Assembly (NCBI GenBank): GCA_965247125.1
Contig: CBDFGO010000003.1
Span: 744,001-808,000 of the forward strand
From: CALBJU01 sp965247125
Lineage (GTDB): Bacteria; Bacteroidota; Rhodothermia; Rhodothermales; UBA10348
DNA length: 64,000 nucleotides
Reading direction: 5' to 3'
Part shown: positions 50,688-61,237 of the stretch, in pieces
How the letters are laid out: the number at the start of each line of letters is the position of its first letter
How positions within the stretch are numbered: the stretch's first letter is position 1
Made by a program: the position numbers and the translations under genes
The notes under the pieces: model-generated
What the model was told of the DNA's origin: nothing
What the model saw: the letters and a program-made list of their open reading frames with translations, nothing else
Databases searched by the model: none

Positions 50688-53567
50688 ATGAGCGAACCTC
50701 ACAAGACCCTTTATCTGCTTGATGCGATGGCCCTCGCGTATCGGGCCCATTTCATATTTATCAGTCGCCCTCTGGTTAATTCCAAGGGCTTCAATACGAG
50801 CGCCACCTACGGATTCACAACCGCGCTTATCAAACTGATCGAAGATCATGGAATCGACTATCTGGCGGTGGTATTCGATGTTATGACGGAAGGAGGCACG
50901 TTCAGGGACGAGATGTACCCGGAATACAAAGCCCACAGAGATCCGCCCCCAGAGGATCTGATCGCGAACTTGCCCAATATCAAGCAGCTCGTTCGGGCTA
51001 TGGACATTCCCGTGATTGAAGTAGGGGGCGTCGAGGCGGACGATGTCATTGGAACGTTGGCTCGCCGCGCTGAACGCGACGGAATGGATACGGTAATCGT
51101 GTCTCCAGATAAAGACTTTCAGCAGCTCCTCAGCAGCAATGTGAGCATGTTCAGGCCTGCGTACAGAGGGGAAGCATTTGACCCCATTACGGAAGCGTCA
51201 TTCCGCGAAAAATTCGGACTGGCCCCCATACAGTTCATCGACATTCTTGCGCTGATGGGGGACGCCGCCGACAACGTGCCAGGTGTCAAGGGCATTGGGG
51301 AAAAGACCGCGATTCAACTCATCACGGAGTACGACACTGTAGAAAACCTGATCGAGCATGCGGATGAGCTGAAAGGGAAGCGAGCCCGCGAGGGAATGCA
51401 GAATGAGTCGGAGATGGCGCTGCTTTCCAAAAAACTAGTGACCATCAAGACCGACGTAGAGGTTGACATGGGCTGGGAGGAGTTCCTGTGTCAGAACCCT
51501 GATCTTGGTAAGATCAAGACGATATTTTCTGAGATGGAATTCAATCGTCTTTACGACCGCGTAATCCGTGTTCTGGGTCCAAAAGCTGACACTGGAGCTG
51601 AGGCCGGAGCGGAAGCCGGCGCTGGAGCTGAGGCTGGAGCGGAAGCCGGCGCTGGAGCTGAGGCTGGAGCGGAAGCCGGCGCTGGAGAAAAAACACCTCC
51701 TCCTATTGAGTTCGAGACCGAAGAGCAGGGATCTCTGTTTGGCGACAGCGAAGCCGAAGAACTGAAATCCTATGATCCAGATAGTGTCGATTATCAATTC
51801 GTGAATACGATTGCTGGGCTGCGGGATCTTGCTGTGACTCTCAAAGACGTTAAGCGAATATCCTTTGACACTGAAACGACCTCCGTCAATGCAATGATGG
51901 CCTCGCTCGTGGGCATCTCGCTTTCGGATGAGCCTGGACGAGGCTGGTACATTCCTACCCCAATGCCCGATGGCTCGTCCACCTCAGAGGTTCTGGATAT
52001 TCTGAGGCCTCTATTTGAGGGGGATTCAGAAAAAATAGGCCAGAACATCAAATATGACTGGCTGGTTCTTGCGCGACACGGTGTCCGGGTTAACGGCCCC
52101 TATTTCGACACGATGGTCGCTCACTACCTGATTGCCCCGGAAGAACAGCATGGATTGGATTATCTGTCCAAGGCGTTTCTCGGATATGAAAATATCTCGA
52201 TCTCCTCTCTGATAGGCACTGGAAAGGACGCTATTACCATGAGAGATGTGCCTCCAGCGGACGTGGCGCCCTATGCCTGCGAGGATGCCGACATAGCTCT
52301 GCAATTGGCGAACCTGTTTCGCCCCATGCTGGGTGAGAAAGGTGTTGAGCGCCTTGCTTTCGACGTGGAGTTTCCACTGATCACGGTCCTCGCGAGAATG
52401 GAGTTCGAGGGTATTGGACTCGATCGGGACGTGTTGGCCACCCTGTCAGTGAGAACGGGAGAGGATCTGAAGGTGCTGGAGGAAAAGATCTATCAGTCAG
52501 CAGACGAAACGTTTAATATTGCCTCCCCTGCTCAAATTGGAGTCATTCTGTTCGAGAAACTGGGCCTTCGGGTTGTCGCCAAAACATCGAAAGGCAAGCC
52601 GTCCACGAAAGAAAGTGTCCTTCAAGAACTGGCGGCTGAGCATGAGCTGCCCGGAATGATTCTCGACTGGCGAGAGTTGGCCAAGCTCAAATCGACCTAT
52701 CTCGACACTCTTGGAGAACTCGTGCATCCCGAGACCGATCGGATTCATTCTTCGTTCAGCCAAACGACGGCGGCAACTGGCCGTCTCGCAAGCTCCAATC
52801 CCAACCTTCAAAACATTCCCATCAGGACGGAAAGGGGGAGAGAGGTTAGAAAGGCCTTCATTCCCCGGGATGGCGCCGTGCTGCTGTCGGCTGACTATGC
52901 TCAGATAGAACTTCGAATCCTGGCGTCGCTTGCAGGGGATGACGTACTGATGCAAGCCTATCTCGATGGCGAGGATATTCACACCGCGACCGCCGCTCGA
53001 ATTTTTGGCCTGGACGCGGCCGATGTCACTAGAGAACAGCGAAATAAGGCGAAGGAAGTCAACTACGGCATTCCATATGGGATCTCCGCGTTTGGTCTTT
53101 CAACCCGTCTCCGATGTTCGCGTGCGGAGGCCCAAGAACTTATTGACACCTACAAGTCCAGCTATCCCGCTGTAGCCTCTTTCATTGTAGATCAGGTAGA
53201 AAAGGCTCGTGAAACCGGGTATGCAGAAACCATGCTGGGGCGCCGTCGATACATTCCCGATATCCGCGCGAGGAACAGGAATGTTCGATCTTTCGCCGAG
53301 CGGGTGGCGGTAAACATGCCAATTCAGGGTACTCAGGCGGACATGATTAAGCTGGCCATGATTTCCATTGATGCCCGGCTTCGAAAAGAGGGACTGAAAA
53401 GCAAGATGCTGCTCCAGGTTCATGATGAACTCGTATTTGATGCCGACACGGAAGAGGTGGAGGTGTTGAAGCGGATTGTTCAGGAAGAGATGACAGGTGC
53501 CCTGGAGCTTAAGATTCCTGTCGAGATATCTGTGGGAACAGGTTTGAACTGGCTGGAGGCGCACTGA
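50688..53567 (+). CDS. polA: DNA polymerase I
   Basis: The product is 959 aa with all three activities. The 5' nuclease (1-290) has VVFDVMTEGGTFRDEMYPEYKAHR-type and VEADDVIGTLA blocks and VSPDKDFQQLL. The 3'-5' exonuclease keeps FDTETTSVNAM and YACEDADIAL, so proofreading should work. The polymerase has SADYAQIELRI, RNKAKEVNYGIPYG and VHDELVFDAD. An extra Ala/Gly/Glu linker at about residues 302-335 is coded by a 30-bp tandem repeat (51592-51690). It overlaps the M16 gene by one base (TGATG). Confidence 0.95.
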   Translation: MSEPHKTLYLLDAMALAYRAHFIFISRPLVNSKGFNTSATYGFTTALIKLIEDHGIDYLAVVFDVMTEGGTFRDEMYPEYKAHRDPPPEDLIANLPNIKQLVRAMDIPVIEVGGVEADDVIGTLARRAERDGMDTVIVSPDKDFQQLLSSNVSMFRPAYRGEAFDPITEASFREKFGLAPIQFIDILALMGDAADNVPGVKGIGEKTAIQLITEYDTVENLIEHADELKGKRAREGMQNESEMALLSKKLVTIKTDVEVDMGWEEFLCQNPDLGKIKTIFSEMEFNRLYDRVIRVLGPKADTGAEAGAEAGAGAEAGAEAGAGAEAGAEAGAGEKTPPPIEFETEEQGSLFGDSEAEELKSYDPDSVDYQFVNTIAGLRDLAVTLKDVKRISFDTETTSVNAMMASLVGISLSDEPGRGWYIPTPMPDGSSTSEVLDILRPLFEGDSEKIGQNIKYDWLVLARHGVRVNGPYFDTMVAHYLIAPEEQHGLDYLSKAFLGYENISISSLIGTGKDAITMRDVPPADVAPYACEDADIALQLANLFRPMLGEKGVERLAFDVEFPLITVLARMEFEGIGLDRDVLATLSVRTGEDLKVLEEKIYQSADETFNIASPAQIGVILFEKLGLRVVAKTSKGKPSTKESVLQELAAEHELPGMILDWRELAKLKSTYLDTLGELVHPETDRIHSSFSQTTAATGRLASSNPNLQNIPIRTERGREVRKAFIPRDGAVLLSADYAQIELRILASLAGDDVLMQAYLDGEDIHTATAARIFGLDAADVTREQRNKAKEVNYGIPYGISAFGLSTRLRCSRAEAQELIDTYKSSYPAVASFIVDQVEKARETGYAETMLGRRRYIPDIRARNRNVRSFAERVAVNMPIQGTQADMIKLAMISIDARLRKEGLKSKMLLQVHDELVFDADTEEVEVLKRIVQEEMTGALELKIPVEISVGTGLNWLEAH
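51592..51690 (+). repeat. 30-bp tandem repeat (about three units) inside polA
   Basis: The unit, GCTGGAGCTGAGGCTGGAGC followed by GGAAGCCGGC, is repeated about three times with few changes and encodes (A/G)AEAGAEAGA. It forms a flexible linker between the 5' nuclease and the proofreading domain. Length may vary between strains. Confidence 0.85.
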
Positions 53568-54865
53568 TGAGCACATTGTATGAGGGCTACGAATTCATCG
53601 AGGAGGATGGTGGGATTTCGTCCTATAGAATGACCGGAAATGGTCTTCACATCCTGCTCGCACCACAGGGTGCCGCGCCCGTTTCCACATTCATGATTAC
53701 CTATCGGGTAGGCAGCAGGAATGAAAAGCCTGGTGAAACGGGAGCGACCCACTTTCTGGAACACATGATGTTCAAGGGGACCGAGCGGTTCTCGAAGAAG
53801 GCGGGCGAAACGGTCTTCAATGTGCTTCAGGGACGTGGCGCGCAGGTCAATGCTACGACCTGGAACGACAGGACCAACTATTACGAATTGCTGCCATCAG
53901 AGCATTTGCACCTCGCCATCGACATTGAATCGGATCGCATGCGCGGCCTGCTCCTGGATCCTGAGGAGGTAAAAAGCGAAAGGACGGTCATTCTTAATGA
54001 GTTTGACCGAGGAGAAAATGAGCCACTGAGAAAACTATATCACTCAGTGTGGTCAACAGCATTCGAGGCACACCCGTATCACCATCCGACGATTGGTTGG
54101 CGTTCTGACATTGAACAGATCACTCCACAAGGATTGAGGAGTTTTTATGACCGATACTATTGGCCAAATCATGCCACTGTCTCCGTAATCGGGGGATTTG
54201 ACCCACAGGCGGTGATGTCAAAGCTAATGGAGTGTTTTGGTGGAATTGAACGGGGTCCAGAACCGCAAAATATCAGTATTCGGGAGCCGGAGCAGATCGG
54301 AGAGCGTCGTACTTCAATCCGAATGACAGGGGGGATGCCTGCTATTATTCTGGCTTTTAAATCTCCGCCCGCCGCTCATGCTGATACGTTCGCTCTTCAT
54401 CTTGCGGGCATGATTCTGAGCAGTGGAAAAACGAGCAGATTGTACAGGAGCCTGGTCGATTCTGGATTGGCATCTTCCCAGTCAGCGGGAGCTTCATCGT
54501 TTCGCGACGAGGGCCTTTTCACTGTTTTTGCAATGTTGACCCAGAAGAGTACGATCCAGGAAGTAGAATCGACAATCAACACTGAACTTGAGAAACTGGC
54601 CATGTACCCTGCCACCGACGAAGAAATTCAGCGCGCACTTTCCAAGTTGGAAGCGCAGACGCTTTATGCAAGAGACGGTTCGTTTTCACTGGCATCACAG
54701 CTTAACGAAGCAATCGCCGCCGGAGATTGGAAGCTGCACACCCAGTTTCTTACCCGGGCCAGATCGGTGACAAGCGAAGACATTCAGTCTGCAGCGAGGC
54801 GCTACTTCACTCGCGATACAAGAACTGTCGGTGTGTTCGAGCCTAAAGAGATAGCTATCAGTTGA
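53567..54865 (+). CDS. M16-family zinc peptidase (processing-peptidase type)
   Basis: The product is 432 aa. The inverted zinc motif HFLEH, with the downstream Glu about 77 residues on (in ERTVILNEFDRGENE), is complete. The second half (TEEEIQRA-like helix, SLASQLNEAIAAG) is the usual inactive partner domain. It has no signal peptide. It is coupled to polA by TGATG, an unusual pairing that has no obvious functional reason. Confidence 0.92.
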   Translation: MSTLYEGYEFIEEDGGISSYRMTGNGLHILLAPQGAAPVSTFMITYRVGSRNEKPGETGATHFLEHMMFKGTERFSKKAGETVFNVLQGRGAQVNATTWNDRTNYYELLPSEHLHLAIDIESDRMRGLLLDPEEVKSERTVILNEFDRGENEPLRKLYHSVWSTAFEAHPYHHPTIGWRSDIEQITPQGLRSFYDRYYWPNHATVSVIGGFDPQAVMSKLMECFGGIERGPEPQNISIREPEQIGERRTSIRMTGGMPAIILAFKSPPAAHADTFALHLAGMILSSGKTSRLYRSLVDSGLASSQSAGASSFRDEGLFTVFAMLTQKSTIQEVESTINTELEKLAMYPATDEEIQRALSKLEAQTLYARDGSFSLASQLNEAIAAGDWKLHTQFLTRARSVTSEDIQSAARRYFTRDTRTVGVFEPKEIAIS

Positions 54866-54892
54866 CTAGAAGGGCATTCGCCTCCATCGCAC

Positions 54893-55444
54893 TCAAGACT
54901 TGTCTTCAATCTCGCTGATCCATTTATCCAGCTCCGCTCGCATTTCGCTCATTGGGAACAGTCCCAGATAACTCTTTACAATCGTTCCCGATTCATCGAT
55001 CACAAATGTGGCTGGCAGGGCGAAGATGCCACCCAGCTCGTCCCCAAGCGCGCCATCAAGGTCCAGAATCTGTGGATAGTTGACATAAAAATTCTCTGCA
55101 AAGGGCCTTACCGCTTCGAAGCCCGTTTCATCCAGGGAGACCCCTACAATCTCGAAAGGGCGATCAATCCACTCTTTCTTGAGGGCAACGAATTCAGGAA
55201 TTTCAACCACGCAGGGGCCACACCAGGTAGCCCAGAAATTAATCAAGGTGATTTTTCCACTCAAGGAGCTCGACGTCAGCGTTCCGCCCCGCAACATCGG
55301 CCGGTTGAACTCGGGGAGAGAGCCTTGTATCTCTAATTCGCCCGCCTGAATGACTTCAGAAATCGAGGGTTTTGTTTCCGGCTTCGAACAACCCGAAAAC
55401 AGCAGGACACAAAAAAGGGAAAGAATGGCTACTGAATGCCGCAT
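54893..55444 (-). CDS. TlpA/ResA-like thioredoxin lipoprotein
   Basis: The product is 183 aa. The lipobox is LFSGC. The thioredoxin fold has NFWATWCGPCVVEIPEF (WCGPC) and cis-Pro in IFALPATFVID. It acts in the periplasm, reducing disulfides, for example in cytochrome c maturation; the CxxCH lipoprotein at 37325 and the secreted Cys-rich peptides would be plausible clients. It is convergent with the M16 gene. Confidence 0.93.
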   Translation of the reverse strand: MRHSVAILSLFCVLLFSGCSKPETKPSISEVIQAGELEIQGSLPEFNRPMLRGGTLTSSSLSGKITLINFWATWCGPCVVEIPEFVALKKEWIDRPFEIVGVSLDETGFEAVRPFAENFYVNYPQILDLDGALGDELGGIFALPATFVIDESGTIVKSYLGLFPMSEMRAELDKWISEIEDKS

Positions 55445-55622
55445 TTATTAGGCCCTGTATTTATTAAGCAGGGTATTTCGCAGTGGTGATGCCGACGAGG
55501 AATGGGACAATCATATCGTTAGAAGCCCCAATTCTCTATCGGTTTCGACTTAGAACCCTTTTAGGGACCAGCGAGTATTCCGGGCCACCAAATGCCGGAC
55601 TCTCATCAATTCTGAGTTATGT

Positions 55623-57482
55623 ATGCCGATAAGTTTGTCACCCAATCGCGATAAGCACAGTGAAGTCGAGTACGGGGCTGAATCATCCGAGCCCGAAAAT
55701 GGAGCTGAAAACGTCACCTGGGATCTGACAGATCTCTTTCCGACGACAGAGTCGCTTCTGGAAGAGCTCTCGAAGAGTCAGAGTAGAGCAGATAGCTTTG
55801 CCGAAAGATATCGGGGCTCCATGGGGCAGATTGGGGCGCAGGAGATGAAACTGGCCATGACTTTTCTGGGAGAGATCCAGGATGGCGTGGGCCGGGCCTA
55901 CACGTACGCGTATTTGAACTGGTCAACCGATACGGCTGATTCGAAGCGCGGCGCTCTGCTTCAAAAAGTAAAGGAAGCGTACACCAGCATAGCCACGACT
56001 CTCCTGTTTTTTGAACTGGATTGGACCAAATTGGATGATGCACAGGCTGAAGAAATTCTGGCATCAACGGAAATGAACAGCTATCGGCACTATCTGGAAG
56101 TCGTTCGCCTCCAGAAGCCGCATCTCCTTACCGAGCCGGAGGAGCGGATTCTTATTGAAAAGTCCAACACCGGACGTTCGGCCTGGAACCGGTTTTTCGA
56201 CGAGTCCCTCTCTGACATGCGGTTTTCAGTTTCAAGCGAGCAACTGAGCCAGCAGCAGGTCCTTGCGAGACTTCACGATGCAGACAGAAACGTGAGACGT
56301 GATGCGGCCGAAGCATTCACTCTTGGACTCAAAGACAACATTCGACCTCTGGCATTCATCTTCAACACCATACTGGCCGATAAGGCGCTGGATGATCGCC
56401 TTCGAGGCTACCCCTCGTGGATTTCGTCTCGAAACTTGTCGAACGAAGTTGCTGATGAGGATGTGGATGCTTTGATTAATGCAGTCGAGGCTGGTTACGG
56501 ACATGTTGCGCGATTCTACGGCATCAAGAAACGCCTCCTGGGCCTTGATACCATGACCGAATATGATCGATATGCCCCTATCGGAGAATCGGATCGATCA
56601 ATAGACTGGCAATCTGCTCGAGAGATGGTTCTCAGCTCGTACTCGGAATTCCATCCCAGGATGGGAGAGATCGCGACTCGCTTTTTCGACGAAAACTGGA
56701 TTGACGCGGCGCTTGCTCCTGCAAAGCGCGGAGGCGCGTTCAGTCACGGGGCCGTACCGAGTGCCCACCCATATGTATTTCTCAACTACACCGGGAAGAT
56801 CCGGGATGTACAGACCCTTGCGCACGAGCTAGGCCACGGAGTTCACCAGTTTCTGTCGCGCAAGCAGGGCATCTTTCACGCCGACACACCCCTGACGACC
56901 GCTGAAACAGCGTCTGTCTTCGGTGAGATGCTTGTATTCAAGAGGCTGATGAAGGAAGAATCAGACGACGCGAATCGGCTTGCGATGATGATGGGGAAAA
57001 TTGACGATACCATCGCTACCGTATTTCGGCAGGTGTCCATGAATAGATTCGAGGACAGAATTCACACGCATCGGCGAGAGTCAGGCGAGCTTTCAACAGA
57101 CGAATTGCGAACAGCCTGGATGGAAACGCAGAGGCCCATGTTTGGAGACAGCATATCACTTTCGGAAAATTACTCCTGGTGGTGGAGCTACATCCCGCAT
57201 TTCCTGCACACGCCCGGCTATGTCTATGCCTATGCGTTCGGAGAACTGCTCGTTCTGGCTCTTCATGCCAGATATGAGCAGGAAGGGAGCTCGTTTGCGG
57301 ATGCCTACCTGGAATTGCTCGAAAGCGGAGGCTCAGATTGGCCCCACAAATTGGTTGGAAAGTTGGGCGTGGACCTGCGAGATCCCGCGTTCTGGTCTTC
57401 TGGTGTAGACGCGATTGGAGCTCTTGTAGATGAAGCAGACGCGCTCAGCAAAAGGCTACAGCATAACGGAGAGTTGTCCTAG
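55623..57482 (+). CDS. pepF: M3-family oligoendopeptidase F
   Basis: The product is 619 aa. The zinc site LAHELGHGVHQFL (HExxH) and the later Glu in the TAETASVFGEML stretch are complete. It degrades peptides of about 5-20 residues in the cytoplasm. No signal peptide is seen. Its end overlaps the convergent DUF819 gene by 27 bp. Confidence 0.94.
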   Translation: MPISLSPNRDKHSEVEYGAESSEPENGAENVTWDLTDLFPTTESLLEELSKSQSRADSFAERYRGSMGQIGAQEMKLAMTFLGEIQDGVGRAYTYAYLNWSTDTADSKRGALLQKVKEAYTSIATTLLFFELDWTKLDDAQAEEILASTEMNSYRHYLEVVRLQKPHLLTEPEERILIEKSNTGRSAWNRFFDESLSDMRFSVSSEQLSQQQVLARLHDADRNVRRDAAEAFTLGLKDNIRPLAFIFNTILADKALDDRLRGYPSWISSRNLSNEVADEDVDALINAVEAGYGHVARFYGIKKRLLGLDTMTEYDRYAPIGESDRSIDWQSAREMVLSSYSEFHPRMGEIATRFFDENWIDAALAPAKRGGAFSHGAVPSAHPYVFLNYTGKIRDVQTLAHELGHGVHQFLSRKQGIFHADTPLTTAETASVFGEMLVFKRLMKEESDDANRLAMMMGKIDDTIATVFRQVSMNRFEDRIHTHRRESGELSTDELRTAWMETQRPMFGDSISLSENYSWWWSYIPHFLHTPGYVYAYAFGELLVLALHARYEQEGSSFADAYLELLESGGSDWPHKLVGKLGVDLRDPAFWSSGVDAIGALVDEADALSKRLQHNGELS

Positions 57483-58634
57483 CATCCAGGCGCAACCCAA
57501 AGCGGCATAAATACCGAGAATGTATCCCGAGATGCCCATTAAAAGCCCGACTGGAGCCATTGACGGGTGATAAACGCTGGCGACGATGGGTGCGCTGGCA
57601 GCACCACCAACATTGGCCATGCTTCCTGTCGCAACAAAAAACAGCGGGGCTCTAATTAATTTCGCGGCGATTAAAAGAAGACCAATGTGTATGGATATCC
57701 ACACGATGCCGGTGACGAGATACATGGGCGCTTCCATGATCGCCGCCAGATCAGCCTGTGCGCCAATCGATGTGAGCAGGAGATACAGTGCCAGAAATCC
57801 GATTTTTGAAGCTCCGGCAGACTCCAGTTTTTTCAGGGGTGAAAAGGAGAGCAGGAGGCCAACGGTCACCACAAGTAGAATGCCCCACGTTGTTGCGCTA
57901 ATGATAGTTGGATCGCCTAAACTGGGAAGTCGACCTCCCGCTGCGACGGCCACTACGGTTACCACAAACCCCAATCCCAGTATATAAGTCAGGTCGTTTA
58001 GCGTTGCCGGTCTCTGAGACTGTTCGGCGGCAGCAAGATGCTCATTCACACGATCGATGGCAGAGCTGTCGGCATTGACCCATCGGTCAAATTTATCCTG
58101 AAAGGCACTTAAAAAGATTAAAACACCCATCCAGCCGTAGCCAACGACCGTATCCACAACTATGATTGTGCCCACTACCTCGTTGGAAGCACCTACGCTT
58201 GCTTGCATGGCGACCAGGTTAGCTGTTCCACCGATCCAGCTTCCGGAAAGCGTGGCCAAGCCTTGCCAGGCGTCAGCCGGTAAAAAAGAGCTGAACATTG
58301 CGAACGCGATAGGTCCCCCAATCACGATACCTGCCGTACCGACTAGCATCATGATGATGGCCATCTTTCCTAATTTCAGGATCGCCCGCAGATCTACAGT
58401 GATCATGAGTAGAAAGAGAGAAAACGGCAGTAAGTAGCTGCTCATCCATTTGTAGACCGGGGATTCAGCGGGAATTATTCCGGCAGTTGTCAGAATCATA
58501 GGGACGAAATACGCCCATATGACGGGAGGGAGGATCTTAAAAACTTTCGAAAGGGATGGCAGAGTGCTCAGCCAGAACACCAGCCCGAGGACACCGGCCA
58601 GAAGAGCGAACAGTTGGGTGGTTTCGGTAATCAA
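57456..58634 (-). CDS. DUF819-family membrane protein
   Basis: The product is 392 aa with about ten transmembrane helices and the typical GSWIGGTANLVAMQ and MANVGGAASAPIVAS segments of DUF819. The family looks like a transporter with an inverted repeat; substrates are not known. It lies downstream of the histidine kinase (17 bp) and may be in its transcript. Confidence 0.9.
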   Translation of the reverse strand: MITETTQLFALLAGVLGLVFWLSTLPSLSKVFKILPPVIWAYFVPMILTTAGIIPAESPVYKWMSSYLLPFSLFLLMITVDLRAILKLGKMAIIMMLVGTAGIVIGGPIAFAMFSSFLPADAWQGLATLSGSWIGGTANLVAMQASVGASNEVVGTIIVVDTVVGYGWMGVLIFLSAFQDKFDRWVNADSSAIDRVNEHLAAAEQSQRPATLNDLTYILGLGFVVTVVAVAAGGRLPSLGDPTIISATTWGILLVVTVGLLLSFSPLKKLESAGASKIGFLALYLLLTSIGAQADLAAIMEAPMYLVTGIVWISIHIGLLLIAAKLIRAPLFFVATGSMANVGGAASAPIVASVYHPSMAPVGLLMGISGYILGIYAALGCAWMLGQLSVML

Positions 58635-58651
58635 GACAATTGGTGCTGGCT

Positions 58652-60085
58652 TCAGGTTTGGCGATCGGCGCGAGGAATATACACGGAAAAGCGGGTGCCT
58701 TTCCCTTTTGTGCTCTCAATCTCGATTCGTCCCTTCATCAGGTCCACGAGCCCTTTGACGATCGCCAGTCCCAGACCCGAGCCTTCAAACGAACGACCAT
58801 GCCCCGTGCTTTCTTGCGAGAACTCCTCAAAGACCTGCGGAAGAAATTCAGGGTCCATTCCTATTCCCGTGTCCGTGATGTCAATACGCACGCGCCCGTC
58901 ATGAACCCCCCATCGCACGTCAATAGAGCCCTCGTCGGTGAACTTCGCGGCATTTCCGATCAGGTTATTGAGAATCCTCTCCAAAAAACTTCGATCTGCC
59001 ATGGCGACAGGCTCGTCTGTGCCCTGACAGGACAGTACAACCTTCGAAGATCCCACCAGTGGCTGCAGCAGTTTTACTGTTGAGATGATGAGGGTGTCTA
59101 CCCGAATTTCTTCAAGCTTCGGCTCGATAAAGTGGCGGTCCAGCCGTGTGGCTTCGAGCACAGAGTTGATTGTAGCCAGTAGACGACTCCCGCTTTCCTG
59201 AATCAGGGTAGCAAACTCCTTGAAATCCTTGTTTTCTACGCCCTCTTCGATAAGTTGTGCAAATCCAATTATGCTCGCAAGAGGCATCCGCAATTCGTGA
59301 CTCATATTTGCCAGGAATGCGCTTTTCATCGCTGCGGCCTATTCCGCCTTCTTTCTGGCAAGCCTGAGTTGCTCTCCGATTTCGCGCTCGGCGGTCACAT
59401 CTCGCAGCGTGATCAGGTTGGACTCGCGACCTTCCCATCGAATTGAATAGACATGGACATGAAACGTGACTTTTTCGCGGTCTGGATGCTTAATCGTAAC
59501 GAAGTCACTGGCCTTTTTCGGGATCTCGAAAGGGGCCTCTAATCCGTATATATCCTCTAGTGGGCGGCCCAGCAGATCCTCAGTGGCTGGATTCGCGAAC
59601 ATGACAGCGCCATTTTCATCGAGAATCAGGACGCCGTCATCGATATTCTCAATAATAGTCCGAAGACGAATCTCTGCCTCCTGGGTCGCTTCGAGAATAC
59701 TCGCGCGATCGATGGCATTCAGAATTGTGCGCCTCATCACCGCCGGAGAATCAGCACTTTTAAGAAGAAAATCCTGCGCGCCTTGTCGGATGAGTTGATC
59801 CCAGACCGGATCGTAATTATCTGAGACTCCGATCAGGAGTGGCTTGGATGGGGATGTGAAGAGCGGTTCGGTCAACAGGTTTCGAGCGGACTCGATTCCA
59901 AGTGACTCATCCAGAATCAGAATCGAAAAATCGCTCCCCACGGCATCCGTTGCCCCAGGTTCCTCACCCTCGTAGTGGAGCTGCAGGACCCACGTATCCT
60001 GACCCATCTTCTCAAAGCCCACCTTCAACCATTCGAGGTCTGTGGCAGTAGCACCAAAGGCGATAATGCGAACTCCTGATGTCAT
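58652..60085 (-). pseudogene. Sensor histidine kinase split by an in-frame TAG
   Basis: The N-terminal part (60085-59342) has a receiver-like fold without the usual phospho-Asp context, then a PAS domain (TIIENIDDGVLILDENGAVM). It ends LRLARKKAE before TAG at 59339-59341. The frame goes on unshifted with AAAMKSAFLANMSHELRMPL (HisKA, phospho-His in the H box) and HATPase (NNLIGNAAKFTDEG, DTGIGM, GSGLGLAIV). GAG to TAG would explain the stop. ATG 59329 could start a separate 225-aa kinase core, with a weak AGGCGGA upstream, so both parts might still be made. Total 478 codons. Confidence 0.8.
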
Positions 60086-61200
60086 ACTTGAAGAAGGCGA
60101 AGTTCTCGGGGGTACGTACTCAGGCTTTCGGCTCCTGATTCAGTGATGACCATGTCATCTTCGATCCGGACACCACCCTGATCAGGCAAGTAGATGCCCG
60201 GTTCAATAGTGAAGGTCATTCCAACATCCAGAATACTGTCGTTTCCTGAGCGGATATATGGCTCCTCGTGAACCTCCAGGCCCAATCCATGTCCGGTTCT
60301 GTGCGTAAAATACTCTCCATAACCAGCCTCCTGGATAACCCCACGGGCGGCGTCATCTATGCTGCCCGTCGTGACGCCCGGTCCAGCTTGGGCGCGCCCG
60401 GCGGCATTGGCGCCGTTGACGGCATCGTGGACGTTTCGAAGCGTCTCGCCCGGCTCGCCCAGTGAAAATGTTCTAGTCAGGTCCGAAAAATAACCCTGGT
60501 TGTTGGCCCCCCAGTCGAAGAGTATCAGATCACCTTCTTTTGCGGTGTAGCCTGATGGAACGGCATGTGGGTTCGCTGAATTGGCTCCGAACGCAATGAT
60601 CGGTTGAAAGGGTAATTCACCGCCAGAGCCATGGGCAAGCAGTCTCTGAATAAGGATGGAAGATATTTCGAGCTCGCTGACTCCCACTTTAACGTGAGGC
60701 AGCGTATCAGCCAGAGCTGATTGTGCCATTTCGACCGCTTCGCGCATCAACGCGAGTTCCTGCTCATCTTTGCGCATGCGGAGCCCGGCTATCAGTTTTT
60801 CACAGGATAAGAGTTCAGCCTGGGGAAGTGCGGCTTCCAGATATCGTAGCTCTAAGACCCGAAGGCTGATCGGCTCTATTCCAACTCGTTCCTCGCCTGA
60901 TGTGTTGAGATGCGCTAGTGCAGAATCAAATGCTAGTTGCCAGCTGGCGAGGTTTTCGGTGTAAGTAAACGTTCTGAGGGGAAAGGAGGCATTATTCAGT
61001 TTTTGCGCTTCGAGCTCTGGGACAACGATTGTAGCGTCATCGGCCGTAATGCAAAATAGGACGGGTCGTTCGCTGATGTGAAAGTGCAATCCACTCAGAT
61101 ACGGAAGGGATGGCCCTGGATTCAGCACAACTGCATCAAATCCCTCACGGACCATCGCCTGGCGAATCGCGGACAAACGTGCAGCTATCGGCTGGGACAT
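60082..61200 (-). CDS. M24-family aminopeptidase (Xaa-Pro type)
   Basis: The product is 372 aa. A creatinase-like N-terminal domain is followed by the pita-bread fold with metal ligands in LILFDWGANNQ and FSDLTRTF (Asp), RTGHGLGLEVHEEP (His), TIEPGIYLP and VRIEDDMV (Glu). It removes N-terminal residues before proline. It overlaps the kinase start by 4 bp (ATGA). Confidence 0.93.
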   Translation of the reverse strand: MSQPIAARLSAIRQAMVREGFDAVVLNPGPSLPYLSGLHFHISERPVLFCITADDATIVVPELEAQKLNNASFPLRTFTYTENLASWQLAFDSALAHLNTSGEERVGIEPISLRVLELRYLEAALPQAELLSCEKLIAGLRMRKDEQELALMREAVEMAQSALADTLPHVKVGVSELEISSILIQRLLAHGSGGELPFQPIIAFGANSANPHAVPSGYTAKEGDLILFDWGANNQGYFSDLTRTFSLGEPGETLRNVHDAVNGANAAGRAQAGPGVTTGSIDDAARGVIQEAGYGEYFTHRTGHGLGLEVHEEPYIRSGNDSILDVGMTFTIEPGIYLPDQGGVRIEDDMVITESGAESLSTYPRELRLLQV

Positions 61201-61237
61201 ATCGCTGGGAATACTGTTCTAGAGATTGCCTGCCAAA

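Noticed and set aside
51592..51690. Regular direct repeats that could suggest a CRISPR array
   Set aside because: Units are contiguous, in frame within polA, and have no spacers. The same holds for the repeats at 28900-29534.
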